A stretch of 64,000 nt of DNA from Coccinella septempunctata (GCF_907165205.1 NC_058194.1:27900856-27964855); one strand, 5' to 3'; shown: positions 1-11,400, counted from the stretch's first letter. Notes: a model not told the origin generated them from the sequence alone. Numbers and translations: made by a program.

Positions 1-480
1 AAAGCCGATGAACTTGCAAAAAGAGCATCAAGGTTAATACCTGCTGGATCTGTGCCTTTCTGTGAGCTTGGAAGGTACCAATACAAGGCAGCGGTCCAAC
101 AATGGCAGTTGAATAACAGAATAACCCTCTGGAGAAACACTCCTGGACTTACCCAGTCAAAGGAATTCGTGATGATTTCACCGACCTACACCAGAAAACT
201 GCTAAAGCTGTCACGAGCTAAGCTTCGAGTGATGGTGGGACTGCTGACAGGGCACTGTCATTTGCACCGTATGGGTAAGTCAGCAGATGAGATTTGTAGG
301 TTTTGTGGATCAGAAGCAGAAACAGCTGAGCACAAGGTATTCAAGTGTCCAGAGCTGGCGGACCTAAGAACCACTCATATGGGGAAACCGGTCCTGGATA
401 CACACGAGGTAACGGCTAAGGCCCCTAAGGATGTTGTCAGTTTTATCAACACCATTGACGACCTCCTTGGGTTCCTATGA
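1..480 (+). CDS. 3' end of an I/R1-group non-LTR retrotransposon ORF2 (partial, open at the left edge)
   Basis: The frame is open from base 1 to the TGA at 478-480. It begins inside the last helix of an RNase H domain (KADELAKRAS), so the protein starts left of the window. The C-terminal tail follows, with the GHC motif (LLTGHCHLHRMG) and a zinc knuckle CRFCG...EH...C of spacing C-x2-C-x8-H-x4-C, typical of the polyprotein end of RNase H-bearing insect LINEs. No in-frame stop or shift is seen, so this is the best preserved I/R1-type end in the window. The polyprotein would supply endonuclease, reverse transcriptase and RNase H for target-primed insertion. An A-rich tract about 15 bases past the stop may belong to its 3' end. 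It abuts an opposite-strand LINE end of another family at about 515. Confidence 0.85.
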   Translation, partial: KADELAKRASRLIPAGSVPFCELGRYQYKAAVQQWQLNNRITLWRNTPGLTQSKEFVMISPTYTRKLLKLSRAKLRVMVGLLTGHCHLHRMGKSADEICRFCGSEAETAEHKVFKCPELADLRTTHMGKPVLDTHEVTAKAPKDVVSFINTIDDLLGFL

Positions 481-514
481 ATGAGTAGGGTAGAGAAAAA
501 AATATTTACATGGT

Positions 515-800
515 CGCAATTCCCGACCAAAGACTCCAAGTCTGACCCTGTCTGCCGCCGGGCAGTCACAAATGATGTGCTCAATCGTTTCGTCTGAGAG
601 AGATTCTGCAGAGAGGTTCATTGACGATGCTGAGTTTTTAAGATGGGCTCTGAGTCTACAATGTCCTGTGAAAGCCACCATTATAGATCTCAGATTGGTT
701 CTAGAAAATCCTAACCAACGACTGGTGTATGATCTGGGAGGCACTGAGAGATGTAAGGATGGTTCAGAGTTTCCATGTTGATGTTTATTAATTGATCGAA
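515..800 (-). pseudogene. Decayed 3' end of a second I/R1-group LINE
   Basis: On the minus strand a frame reads LRSIMVAFTGHCRL, then ETIEHIICDCPAADRVRLG: the GHC motif followed by the histidine-cysteine half of the C-terminal zinc knuckle. The first two cysteines of the knuckle are not visible. The fragment at 19090-19290 shares the stretch DETIEH..CDCPAADRVRLG, so both belong to one family. Similarity to that copy stops near 515-520, where the 3' end of the plus-strand element at 1-480 begins. This suggests one insertion truncated or interrupted the other. Non-functional. Confidence 0.65.
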
Positions 801-1539
801 GTAGGAAACGCTGTATTGTGCAATGAACCATCGTAAATTATTTAATTTTACGTGTGCTATCTGCGTATTATTATACGTTTACAGGTATTACGAATATTCT
901 TCGAATCGATATGAACAGCATCCACTCCGTTAGCGCCAGCTCCGATAAAGAAACATTGCAGTCAAAGCTATTGGTAAGCGGATGAACGTACATAGATTTA
1001 ACTGAATTGGAAACAAGGCCATTTCGTTCACGAACGAATCTGCGAGAGCACTAAACAACCCGAGAGCTGCATCAGCTGTATTTGGCATGAAACGACCATC
1101 GTGTTGCATAATTTGTAGGAGAGAAAGGGCGGCCGGAGCGCATTAATCGATAGCAAACACCGAATCTAGTTGGCATTGTTGCGAATTTAAAAGATCCACT
1201 TTCGGCCGAAAGTCCATTAGTTATTCAGCGTTAATCGATCGGGTTTTGAATGCCCGGAAAGGACTTATTGGCCGGTTGTAAATCACGGCAGAGAGGAAAT
1301 AGTTTTTGGGAGCAACAGGCCCCGCGTCAGAGGGCAAGGACTGCTGTATTCTGCGCCAGAGCAACTAGTGGTTCGCTCCGATGAAAAGAACTCCGCGTTA
1401 TGCGATGCGTTAAGGGCAGCCGTTGGAAATGAGCGATTATTCGGACTTTTTCAACTCGTACATCATGTTCAGTAACTCTTTTCGAACTCAGTTTGTCCAT
1501 CTGATGAATATTCTAAAAGCAACTGCGATCCAATGCTTG
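801..1539. other. No gene recognised
   Basis: Unrecognised sequence. From about 1020 to 1410 it is relatively CpG-rich and matches no other part of the window by eye. Short open frames here have no recognisable domain. Confidence 0.5.
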
Positions 1540-2250
1540 TTGGATTGTAGATTCAAGCTTATCCTGTATGACCATAATACCAAATCTACTAGTGAAACCA
1601 AGCCAGCAAAGACTTGCATCTCATATCTGCAGGCATTGAAATGTGGTTACCACCTCTCCAAAACTCCTATTTCCAAAGTCCAGTATGTTGGATTCCGAAA
1701 CATACTTCGCAGACATCATTGGCGGACGTCTTAGAGCAATGGTGCAGGCATTGGAGTACATGGACCAATATTAAGCATCTCTATTCCAATAGGATAGAAA
1801 TGCTCCATCTTACAGGCAGCGCCACGAACTCTATCGAGAGTCTTAACAGAAACCTTCAATGGCTGCACATCTGCGTCAAAACGGATGGTAAGAGGCTCTG
1901 GATGAAGCCAAGGTTATTTGATGAGATAGCAAGGCTGAAATACTATGAATCAACTGGCTATGGACAATGAGACGACTCTCCCATGGATGCCAGGGTAACG
2001 AATGAAACAAAAACGTAATTGAACTTGCGAAAAGGGCATCAAGGTTAAGCAAATGGGTTTCGGGAAGACCAGTAAAAACAGAGGTGGGAGAACAATCCTC
2101 TGGTTGAACAATACTGTAGCTCCATAGGCAAAAACTTCGATTTTCTTTGGAGGACGTACTGATGAAGCTCCTGAAGCTACCACGATCTGGATATTGATCG
2201 ATCTTCATCAGTCGATTGTTGACATTTGCTCGATGTAACCTTACATACAT
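1540..2250 (+). pseudogene. Decayed I/R1-group LINE: end of RT, RNase H and tail
   Basis: The order of a LINE C-terminal half can be followed through stops and frameshifts. At about 1590-1690 there is a remnant of the conserved KLQRLACISITGAL-type segment after the RT. At 1734-1797 the first RNase H strand reads SNGAGIGVHGPILSISIPIG and ends in a stop. Near 1980 is the WMPG motif (normally W-x-PGH), then ELAKRASRL at about 2020-2046. At about 2162-2240 is a counterpart of the KLLKLSRAK...LLTGHC block of the element at 1-480. The family appears to be the same as, or close to, that copy but much older. No function is possible. Confidence 0.7.
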
Positions 2251-3029
2251 AATCCCACACAACGTGCTTTGAGTTTCAACGAAGAAATTGCCTCAAAATG
2301 AAAAAAACTCTACTGAAATCTGAATTGTGGAGGTGTTCAAATATTGGATATGTGCACTGCCAATAAAGGCTGACTTTTCATTGAAAGTGTCCAAACATCA
2401 ATGGTTGAGAAGGATTGGTTCAAATGAACCTTTTCCTGTTTTCACTTTTTATATGCATCAGTTTTTCACCAGATAACAATGTGATTACTATTGAAGGGAA
2501 ATATATTTTAATACAAATTCATCGATCGATAAAAACAGCTCCAAGCATATAAGTTTAAACATAGGTAAATTTTTCCAACAATCTATTTTTCCATCAGCAA
2601 TTGTGCCAGTTTCAAATGAGGAAAGTCATATTTCACGTGATCCCGTGAAAACAAGATTACACTTTTATATTCTATCGTAAAACGTGGTAAAATGAAAGAG
2701 TGGACTGTTGATAACCGCTTGGACGATGAGGCAGCTTCCCCCGCCGGTCTTTTTGATAGGATGAAATGCACTCGATCCTTATATTGTGCGGTCTGAACAA
2801 ATATTTTATGGCTTTTTTCGTTACCGAAAGTGGGAGATATAAAACACAGGGAACTCTCAAACTGACGGTGAATCGGTCTCGGAGAGATTCACTGCCAGCT
2901 CGTGGTTATCTGAGAGAGAATAAGCCGTAAAAAAGATGTGAAGGAAATAGGTGATACAATAGCTGTAGATGAGAAAGAAGTCTGGAATGTGCGACAGTAG
3001 TTGTCCTCAAGAGATGCAAAGAGACTTTA
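2251..3029. other. No gene recognised
   Basis: AT-rich sequence with no recognisable protein, RNA gene or repeat partner in the window. Confidence 0.5.
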
Positions 3030-3360
3030 TGAAATTTCTCACATTTCTTCTTTATTACATTGGTCTCTACAAATTTTTATTATCTTTTTCCATTTCAAGT
3101 ATCTCGTTAATTCCAGTTGCACTTCATCGAATATATAACGTTTTTAATTGATTTAATATGTATTGATGAAAGCTATGATGAAGTCATCGAGGTGAACAAA
3201 CATAAAAATACTAGCAAGAGAAGAGAAAAGGCTCCAGTAGTACAAAGCGCTTGGCTGCCAGTCATCGATAAGACGAGTATAAAACCAATAAATTTGGGAG
3301 GATAGGAACACCAACATTTGAATTTTTAATGTTCGAAACAATGAATTGTTTCGAAAGCTC
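3030..3360 (+). repeat. Diverged repeat, copy a (partner at 5985-6393)
   Basis: This stretch aligns in direct orientation with 5985-6393, including a nearly unchanged block around CAAAGCGCTTGGCTGCCAGT. Both copies contain a readable frame with shared words (TSKR.EK, QSAWLPVI, IKPI). Copy a lacks roughly 120 bases present in copy b and has an AT-rich insertion near 3130. It ends with a perfect palindrome at 3332-3355 (11-bp arms TTCGAAACAAT, 2-base loop). I do not recognise the family. It could be an unclassified transposon or a duplicated exon-like segment. Confidence 0.7.
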
Positions 3361-4021
3361 GTTAGTATAATGTGAAAAGAAAGGTAAGCGCTCACTGAAT
3401 TGACGAAAAAAACCGCTTAAACTTCCTCCACGCCACGAAGGATGAATCGAATCGATACAGACCATATGTTCACCCCGACTAAGGTCCGGATAATTCCGCT
3501 TTTCTGGTCGACTCCCTCATGCGAACAACAAGTGAAGTATGGTGGGGATGTAAGAAAACATTCAATATACTTTCGGAAATAGGTCACTGCACAGGACAAG
3601 ATAAATGAACTGCGAAGTCGGAAAATGGGAAGCGTCGCGGCCCCCGCAACAGCATTTCCATCCTTCCCCCCTTTTCGGAGACAATGGAAAATTCCCTTAT
3701 TCCAAATGCCCCGTCCATTCCGTTGAATTGAAATTTGTGGACGTCCCATATTGACGGTATGGAGTGAGAATGATTGTCGCCCCGACAGCACGTGGGACGA
3801 CAGGTCTCGCAGGCGAAATAGCTATTTGTCTGCGTCGAAACGTTTTACTCTATATATCAAGAATGCACATAAACAGATATGATTTTCCAGGTGGGGAAAT
3901 TCACTTCGAAAGATACATTTGCTTTCGAGTCGAAATCTGATTCTATGTCGAATAAAATATAAATTTGAATATGAACGAAATTTTTCCATATATGAGACCT
4001 TCAACAAACTAAAAATGTATA
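3361..4021. other. No gene recognised; CpG-containing island
   Basis: Sequence at about 3420-3840 is less AT-rich than its surroundings and has no copy elsewhere in the window. Long open frames on the minus strand here show no domain and I treat them as chance. Confidence 0.45.
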
Positions 4022-4951
4022 GAGTCATTCGGGGCAACTGTGCGCACTTTTGCTTTTCAAGCCATACCCTGTTTCAAATGTTGAAGCTAGGAAAATTAAA
4101 ACATATTCATAAGATAGACAATTTTCTAATCTATAAGAAAACATCAAAAAGCAAACAAACAAAAATGTTTTCTTTCCGCAAAAAAGAATTTAATAGAGAA
4201 AGTCGGAGTGCGTTCACATGCCCCGTAATGCGGGTAAGTGTGCGCACCCTCACGGGGTAAGTGAACGCAGTGCTTAGTGAACCACACAATCAAAACAAAT
4301 TACAAAATAATGTCATCAAAATGTTACAATATTAGAGAAATGTTGTTTATTGTCAATACAGAAGCGCCTCTTTACAAGCAGTGCATTATTGTTCGTGCCA
4401 CAATTCTTGGTGAACACAACACTTGATACATTCCCCTGTTGGTGGCTCTTCATATTTTTCTGAACAAATAGGACAATATTGATCGAGTCTTAACCAAAAA
4501 AATCAACAATGTCATAATTCATTCCTCACTGAACTAATGCCCATATAATGAATCTATGCGCACACTTACCCGCGCACACTTTCCTCAGCAAGCCAAAATT
4601 TGAATTGACGTTCTTATAGAGTTGAGCAGCTTAGAGAACCTAAAATTTTTTATTATATATTTAGATTAATATGCCCATGATCGAATAAAATATTGTTTAA
4701 CACTGAGGGACTCGGAACTTGGACCTGGCAGAATGTGCAGAGATGCTAAAAATCAACAAGAAAACTAGTGAATTTGATTGATTGCAAATAAAAAGTTAAA
4801 GAAACATGGCACGGCGCATTCCTATGAAAAACTAATATGGCGATTCTGCGCCCTTGCTTCACCCAAATGAACCCCTCTTTCATACATTGCATAGTCGAGA
4901 TATACGCACTGCGCACACTTACCCACTGCGCTCATTTACCCCGAATGACTC
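4022..4951 (-). mobile_element. 930-bp pogo-like non-autonomous DNA transposon, copy 1
   Basis: The ends are inverted repeats starting GAGTCATTCGGGG and flanked by TA on both sides (4020-4021 and 4952-4953), the target duplication of the Tc1/mariner/pogo group. The same element occurs at 13561-14490 (opposite orientation, also exactly 930 bp) and 25234-26155. Both ends and the interior carry repeated motifs of the form GTAAGTGTGCGCA, possible binding sites for the missing transposase. On the minus strand about 4374-4490 encodes a PHD-like zinc-finger remnant, the kind found at the C-terminus of some insect pogo-like transposases. The element therefore looks like an internally deleted derivative keeping the last part of its parent's transposase. 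Confidence 0.85.
4374..4490 (-). pseudogene. C-terminal zinc-finger remnant of a pogo-like transposase (copy 1)
   Basis: The minus strand reads QYCPICSEKYEEPP followed by ECIKCCVHQELWHEQ, a stop, then CTAC. The spacing of cysteines, WH and the final C..C resembles the cross-brace finger seen at the end of pogo-like transposases. The residue before IKC, usually tryptophan in that family, is cysteine here. A TAA codon interrupts the finger at the same place in all three copies. Confidence 0.55.
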
Positions 4952-5049
4952 TAAAGCTTTGACAACGATCTTTTTCGTGACTGCTTATAATCATAACCAG
5001 GACCATGAAAAATAGCTTTTTATTGCCACCTTGCACACAGAGCAGTTAG

Positions 5050-5320
5050 ACTCGAAAGATGACCTTCGAAAAATTCCCAAAAAGTTGGGTTCAGTTGAAA
5101 CTTCCTCAAGACCGAACGGTTGTGCCGAAATGGATGAAATTCTCAGATTTACTACCAGACAAGTTGCTCTTTCAGAATATGTATCACGTTTGGATCTACG
5201 ATAATTTTCCTGGAAGATTATCGATTCGAAAGATGTCCTTTGAAAAATTCCCAAAAAGTTGGCTTCAGTTAAAACTTCCTCAAGATTGAACGGTTGAGGC
5301 AGGGTGGATGAAAACTGAAA
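5050..5320 (+). repeat. Two direct copies of a roughly 90-bp unit
   Basis: The segments at about 5053-5143 and 5229-5317 match base for base over most of their length, both including CCCAAAAAGTTGG and AACTTCCTCAAGA, with about 85 bases between them. The second unit runs directly into the interspersed repeat at 5321-5470. Confidence 0.75.
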
Positions 5321-5470
5321 ATAACAATTTTTCATGGTTTTTCAACAGCCTGTATCTTTTAAACTTACCCGATTCGGAAAAAAGGTAAAGGAAGAAGTGT
5401 TTCTTTTGACCTCAAAAATCTACTGTTGAAATATTCGTACGAGTCGAAGACTCACCCTGTATATCATCTC
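5321..5470 (-). repeat. Interspersed repeat ending in TATACAGGGTGAGTC
   Basis: Read on the minus strand from about 5465 it begins TATACAGGGTGAGTCTTCG, passes ATTTCAACAGTAGAT and CCGAATCGG, and ends near AGATACAGGCTGTTGAAAA. The same word order occurs on the plus strand at 27340-27480, and its last part at 30262-30340. No protein is encoded. The element class is not clear from these copies. Confidence 0.7.
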
Positions 5471-5984
5471 AAAACTTGGTGGTTGATTCGAATCTCGAAA
5501 AAAGTCAATGGAGAAAGTAAAAACATACGAATTAACGTGTGAAATTTTCAGAGTTTCATCAGTTCAATTCAGCTCCGATATAAAACAGTCAATATAATCT
5601 CTTTATGAAGATCCCAACGTTTATTTTCATAAAAAATGGATTACATCCCCCACAAAAGCAATACAGACTGTTTTTATTGTTTTCTCGATGGGATATTATC
5701 TCATCCGTATCGGGGCATTTTCGTACGAATAAAATTCTTAGGGTAAATATGATGAAAGAATAAGGGATATTGAAATCTGATACTTGGAGCAGCTTTATTG
5801 CATACCCAAGCTCCGATATACACGATATGCAGAGATACTTCTGGGACCGAAAATTCGCATGGAGTTTGAGGGGAGGTATTGAATTTTTCCTGATTCGATA
5901 AGCTCGAAGCCAATACTCGTGTGGGGTATCTGTGAGAACATGGCTTGATTCTGTCGTTGATGGAAAAATAAGAGAGAAAAAGCT
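5471..5984. other. No gene recognised
   Basis: AT-rich unrecognised sequence. The minus-strand open frame at 5701-6015 shows no domain. Confidence 0.45.
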
Positions 5985-6393
5985 TAAAATTTCTTACATT
6001 TCTCCATTTTTCCATTGGTCTCTACAAATTGCTGTTTCCGTTTTCCACTTCAGGTATCTCGTTGACAATTACAGTTGCACAACTTGATGAGGGCTACGAT
6101 GAAGCCTTCGAAATAAACAAGGATACTAGCAAGAGAGGAGAAAAGAATCCTTTAGTACAAAGCGCTTGGCTGCCAGTCATCGGTAGTAGGGGTATAAAAC
6201 CAATCAAATTCCAGGATATGGGCACCAATTTCGTGACCAAAGCCCATCGTAGTTGTGGACGAAATGTCAGACGAAGTGCCATTGATAATTTTTTGTTCGA
6301 CTGCTTGTTACATTTCCAAGTCACATTATTTCGCCCTAATTCGAAGTCCATTTGAATTTTTAATGTCATATTGAAGAAATAACGTATTTCTTC
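5985..6393 (+). repeat. Diverged repeat, copy b (partner at 3030-3360)
   Basis: This is the fuller of two copies. Its readable frame (6029-6355, 108 codons) shares QSAWLPVI, TSKR and IKPI with copy a. A run resembling a splice acceptor (pyrimidines, then ATTACAG) precedes the shared coding-like block, and CGGTAGT follows QSAWLPVI. This would allow a short exon to be drawn in copy b only. Copy b also ends in a palindrome, at 6373-6393 (9-bp arms GAAGAAATA), in the same relative place as copy a but with a different arm sequence. Confidence 0.7.
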
Positions 6394-7164
6394 GAAACAA
6401 AGACCCCATATTTATAGGAAACCCTTTTATAAACATAATTAATCACTACGCGAAAACTCCATCATCGCACCCCCTTCGCGCCGGGGTAAAAATTCATCCC
6501 ATACGCTCCCTACGGTATTACGCATTCAAAATGTGCCGCCACCTCCGCCTCCGGTTCGGCACGGCTGAAATAATGATGAGACCCGTAGAAACGTCTCCTT
6601 TCGGAATGGCATTAAACGTAAAGGCCATCAAGGGTCTCGGACGTACCCCCAACATTATAGGCTGTCATCACTTATGCATTAGTCGGCGGCCCGCTCGCAA
6701 AACGGTCCCACAGGCCTCAGATTACTGCACCCACCACGCCGACTCACCTGTTGAATCAAGAAACAAATCTGCATATAAGAGTACTCGGTATAATTTCCCA
6801 TTCGAGTCGGTCTATCCGAAGATTTTATTGACTCTAAAGAGCGGCGGGGTGCGGCCGTTAAACGTTTCGCTATTCATCCTGGGGAGGGTTGTTTTGCGAG
6901 TCGAGGATCTGATTTTGCGAGCGATTTCGATGGATGCTGAGCATTCTACGCATTTGGTTTTGGTTTTTCCGAGGGCGGTCATTAGATGGTAGGTTTTTAT
7001 GCCAGACCTGCCTCTCTTTTCTCTTTCTTGGACGACGCCAATTCCAGATTGATCTGAGGCCACAAACGCCGATTATTCTTCAGAATTCAGATCAGAAGAT
7101 CTGCTGCAGAAACTGGTAGCAAAGGAATTGCAGGCGATTCTCCTCAACTCAGTAGGGTGCTACT
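6394..7164. other. No gene recognised; CpG-rich island
   Basis: From about 6460 to 7030 the sequence is clearly richer in CpG than its neighbours and appears once in the window. Open frames are present on both strands, as expected of GC-richer DNA, with no recognisable protein. A regulatory role is possible but not shown. Confidence 0.45.
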
Positions 7165-7695
7165 CCATTCCATTCCTGTATCCCGTTACCGGGAATAAAT
7201 CTACAAAAAGAAGAAAAAAAAAAAAGAAATTGCGAACAGACTTGTGATTTCTTAGGGCTAGTTGCGACTGTGTGCCCTCCTGTGACTAAAGAGACCCAAC
7301 CGTGACCTGCAGATCCTTCGACACTCAGGGCATGAATAGTCACCAACCAGATCTGGCCGCCGCTGTATCCTTCTCGGTTCTCCATTGTAACTGTGTACCA
7401 AAGACCTCCACTGTGACCTCTCTAACTCTAGTTGTTCCCAGTTATGATTGGCATTAACTAATTTTAGGGATTGATGTAGTGTATCCTTGAACCGCTTATA
7501 CTGGCCTCCTGATTTCCGGGCTCTCTCAGTGAATTCGCCGTATAGAGCTATTTTGGGGAGTTTTGTGTCTTGCATCCTCAGAATGTGACCGCTCTATCTG
7601 AGTCGGGCCCTCGTTACTTGAGTCTCAATTGTTGTACAACTCGCCCGTTGCAAGAATTCTGCATTCGAAACTTTGTGGAACCATCTGGGTTGCTA
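7165..7695 (-). pseudogene. RTE-like LINE 3' end with C2H2 zinc finger, copy 1
   Basis: The minus-strand frame 7575 to 7258 (105 codons) carries MQDTKLPKIALYGEF, then WEQLELERSQWRSLVH, and ends in a C2H2 finger CPECRRICRSRLGLFSHRRAH. Further upstream, homology with the other copies (35575, 42985, 57400) continues to about 7695 but is out of frame. This tail, with a QDT..P segment and a terminal zinc finger, is typical of a widespread RTE-like group of insect LINEs. The 3' end (near 7165-7200) has short GGAAT-type repeats instead of a long poly-A, also RTE-like. All reverse transcriptase catalytic motifs are missing. Confidence 0.8.
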
Positions 7696-7888
7696 CTGCT
7701 ACTGCACCAACGGTACAAGGAAAAACTAGTTAACCCCAATCTAACAAATGTCCAATGAACAGAGTCCAAGCAAGAGCACCCACCAACAGACTCAGTTGCT
7801 TCTTCTTAAGGGCCAACAATGTTTTGACCTCAGTCTCAAAGGCCTCCCAATGATAAGCTTTCCGATATAACCTCTTTTCTCTCAAATA

Positions 7889-8449
7889 GGGAATACTCCT
7901 TCTGACGAAAATTTTTTTATGAAATATCTGAAACCTCACATTTTGAAATAACCATTTAAACCGTCCAAAAAAAATTGATTATTTTCAATACTTAAAGATT
8001 AAAAATGAAAATGGGTATTTAAAATGTAAAGCGTTTCGTTCCTATTGCACAAGTTGGCAACATCGACTGAAATATGCGTTGATAATAAAGGTCAACAAAT
8101 ACACTATCTTGATGAGATAGACAAAGATGACTATGAAGTCTGCGACGAACGAGGAAGGTCGTAAAATTTTATGGGATTTTTATGGCTCGTTGCTGTTGAA
8201 GCTCGCCAGTGAGTAGGCGCCTGTAAATCAACAGCTGTTATTTCATGAACAAGCTGATCGGACATTGTTCTTTTCACTGTCTGGTAGGTGCTGTTGCCAA
8301 ATTGTTAATTAGAAAAGACGCGATTTAAATTTTAAAACCTCATATTTGAATAGTTTCCGCGGTGTATTTGAAAAATCCATGAATGAAACTCGTAATCATT
8401 CAGTTTTAACTTGCATATGCTGTGATAACCCAAATTGAGGAGAATTCCC
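7889..8449 (+). mobile_element. 561-bp MITE, copy 1
   Basis: The element runs from GGGAATACTCCT to AGGAGAATTCCC, an imperfect 12-bp inverted terminal repeat. The whole segment is present in inverted orientation at about 33791-34377, where it interrupts a foldback element, which confirms the boundaries. No transposase is present. A frame beginning MKSATNEEGR is shared by both copies but carries a stop here, so coding is doubtful. The superfamily is unknown. The target duplication is short, AT or TA. Confidence 0.75.
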
Positions 8450-11400
8450 ATTAAAACCACCTTGAAAAAGTCAGGCTTAAGTTAACTATTTGTTATGAGA
8501 TGTTGTGAAGTTCGACTATCTTCATTCGAAGATTGCACTCTGCCAAGAACACATCAGACGGGAGTATATGTTGAAACTATACACGATGTGTGTCGCAATC
8601 CACTGAAAATTCTACTTTAACTCACCTGTATAGAGTATCTGAGTAGTGGATAATGTTTGTTTTTCTTAGAGGCCTAGACCACCAGGAAGGCTGATCTATC
8701 AGCGGACTTGAAATGCAATCTTTTCATATTACCGATCTGTTCAAGCAGAAGGTATCAATGTTTAGATCCCTTTGATTGTACAGTATGTAATTATAATTAA
8801 CAATGAAGAAACCGCGCTCAAATCTCATATGTCAAAGGATGCGGTCTTGAATTTCACATCAAAGAAACTCGACAGCCGAATGCATTGGTGAAATCCAATA
8901 TTCGGTGGATTTTATTCCACTGGTACGCGTGTATTCTCTTTGATGTAGAAGATTTTTTCAAGAAAATCTACCAAACGCTTACCAACACATATTATATGAT
9001 TGTTCATGCACAGCTATTAGATCGAGAAAAATAACACGAAGTAAGAGGGAAAAAAATCCATTTAATCTCCCGTGTGCTCTCTGCAAAACATTCCTGATGA
9101 TTGAGCGTACAGTGTTGCTATCACTACATCAGTCAGTCATTCTTGATTAATTATTTATGGAATTGACTGAGGGATGAATGACCGCGTACTGGACGCTGCT
9201 TCGAATTCCTTCCTTCTTTTCCAAGACCAATGGCTGCATTTTCTATTATATCAAATACATATAAAGAGATTGAATGAATTCGTTCAGAGTATGGTCTGAC
9301 AAAAAGTGAACAATAGGTTCACAGTGTAATCACACAGTTATGCATATAATACCGTGGGACACCTCAAACGACTCAGGAGACAAAAAATTCTGAATTCTGA
9401 TTTGTTGAAATTCGATATGATGTGATGAAGAATTCAACAGTTCGGTTCACTTATGCCTCGAGAATGGAAACATTTCTGACTAGTCGATTCGGTGAGTTGA
9501 AATTGGGTTAATACTCGTGCATCAGTTTCTAATTTGAGCAACATCACACCCGTCGCTTTGACAAGTCGCGTAAACCACCTATTATAACCTCATATCACTT
9601 TGATCCTTACCCAATCGAATGTCAAGAGTTCCTTCATCGAACGCTGCAATTGGCTTTTGTGGTTTTCTGTCGTAGACGTCAGAAGAACAGAGTGTGGCAG
9701 AGCGAAAATAATACTTGAGTTTTCAAATTGGGGAAGTATTTAATGAAATAGGATTCTAGGGCAAGCTTTGATATCATTCATGAACGTTACTGCGATAATT
9801 TCAGTTGAATCAGATAAGTTGTAGGGTACCTAGTTTCTAAATAATTTCAAGCTGGTTCATATGATTTTTGTGATGCTTTATTGAAACAGTGTTTTTGCTT
9901 TTTGGTTTGAGCACCTCGCAAAAAATTGATGATCAGTTGATGAAACTTTGTTGAGCTATAATTCTAAATAGAAATGTTTGTGTGTGTTACCTTGACACTT
10001 GAAGAATTTGAAAAAATGTCGACGTTAATAGCATTTTCATCCAGGTGAAAGTTGCAAAATGGCGAATGCTATGGTCACAAATTTCTACTTATCTTGATCT
10101 GAAAGTAAACTTCCAATGGTTCATATGTACCAAAATAATTTTCATCATAAGGTAATAGGAACATGTTTGTTCAGTTTTTAAGGGAAGAACTGAATAAAGA
10201 GAGACATTTTCAACAGAGAAATGCTTTTTCAATAAGAGTTAGTCTTAAGCTCATCATCCATATTTCCACATATTTGTGGATATGTTAATCACCGCAGAAA
10301 AAAGGAATTTTGAGCAAAAGTAAAGTTCTGACGTAACTTATATCGACGTCAACTAAAATCTTAGGGACTACCAACCGGAAGAAACAAAACACTAATGCTG
10401 AAAGAGTTATTAAGGAGAAAAGCTCGGAACTCTTCAATTGGAAGTGAAAACTTCCGGGTTCAAGAGCCGAATAACTTATTCATTCAACATAAACAAGAAA
10501 GGAAAAAATTGTCGTACGAATTTTCCCCGCAATTCCGAACGAACGCCATATATACCTACATTTCCCCCACTTAGCGACCTTGTCTCAAGCAGTAATATCA
10601 TTTCTCATGAGACGAACCGAAACCCTGTTACAACTCCGAAAAGTATTCTCAAATGAGGACAGCACGTCAGCTTCCTGCAGGCAGAAAAATGAAATTTCCC
10701 CCGAACCGTCTTCTCTCTACAAATCAGATGTAGAACTTCTCCCCCCTGTCCTCCTCGCCGAGTTTCTTTCATTCCGCTGATAAAGTCGCAGTCGTAACCT
10801 GGATCCCGGAACATCATTTCTCGTCGAGAGGGATGTGTTTTATGGGGGGATTGTTTTAATGGACGGGTTTCGTTAAGCTCTCAAATCAAATTTCGACGCT
10901 TCCAGTAAACGGGAAATAAGGAAATCGAAGGGACCGGGCTTCCAATCTTGTATTTATAGATTTGCACTCTCTCGTTCTGACCTGTTGAGTTGGAAAAAAA
11001 GGCTTCGATCCGAAGACGTGCAAAATGTTTATCGGCCGCTCTCAGTTCGACTGGAATACACTATAAATTCGCTGGAAAGCCTCTTGTGCTCTACTCAGCT
11101 GGAGGGGAAGACAGGGCTTTCGACTTGGGGATAACGTGGTTCTTTTGTGCCTAATTATTACCTTGAAGCGTCAATGCTAGGTAGAAATCCGTGATCTACA
11201 ATTGTAGGGGATTGGCAGTGGTAAATCAGTGAAATATTAGATCAAATGTATACTTTTCATATGGATATCCCCCTTCTAAAATTTCTATTCAAAACATTTT
11301 CATCCCTCTCTGTATTCCTTTGTTCGCTGTATGATCCGTCTCTCACAATCTTTTCATCTTTTTTTATTTAGGGTTTCCTTTCAAGCTTTAATATGTTGCT

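Noticed and set aside
3332..3355. Helitron 3' hairpin
   Set aside because: A palindrome is present, but the CTRR-T type end expected just after it is absent in both copies, and no Rep/helicase sequence is seen.
3417..3791. 124-codon minus-strand open frame
   Set aside because: No domain, no homology to anything I know, and it overlaps a CpG-containing unique stretch where chance frames are expected.
4991..5335. 114-codon minus-strand frame and 76-codon plus-strand frame with repeated peptides
   Set aside because: The peptide repeats only reflect the two direct DNA copies at 5053 and 5229; both strands are open, so neither is convincing.
5985..6393. A real two-exon host gene with the QSAWLPVI block as an exon
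   Set aside because: A splice acceptor-like and donor-like pair can be drawn in copy b, but copy a lacks the donor, and the block recurs as a dispersed repeat.
6531..6992. 153-codon plus-strand open frame
   Set aside because: Lies in GC-richer DNA with overlapping frames on the other strand; composition is uneven and no motif is recognisable.
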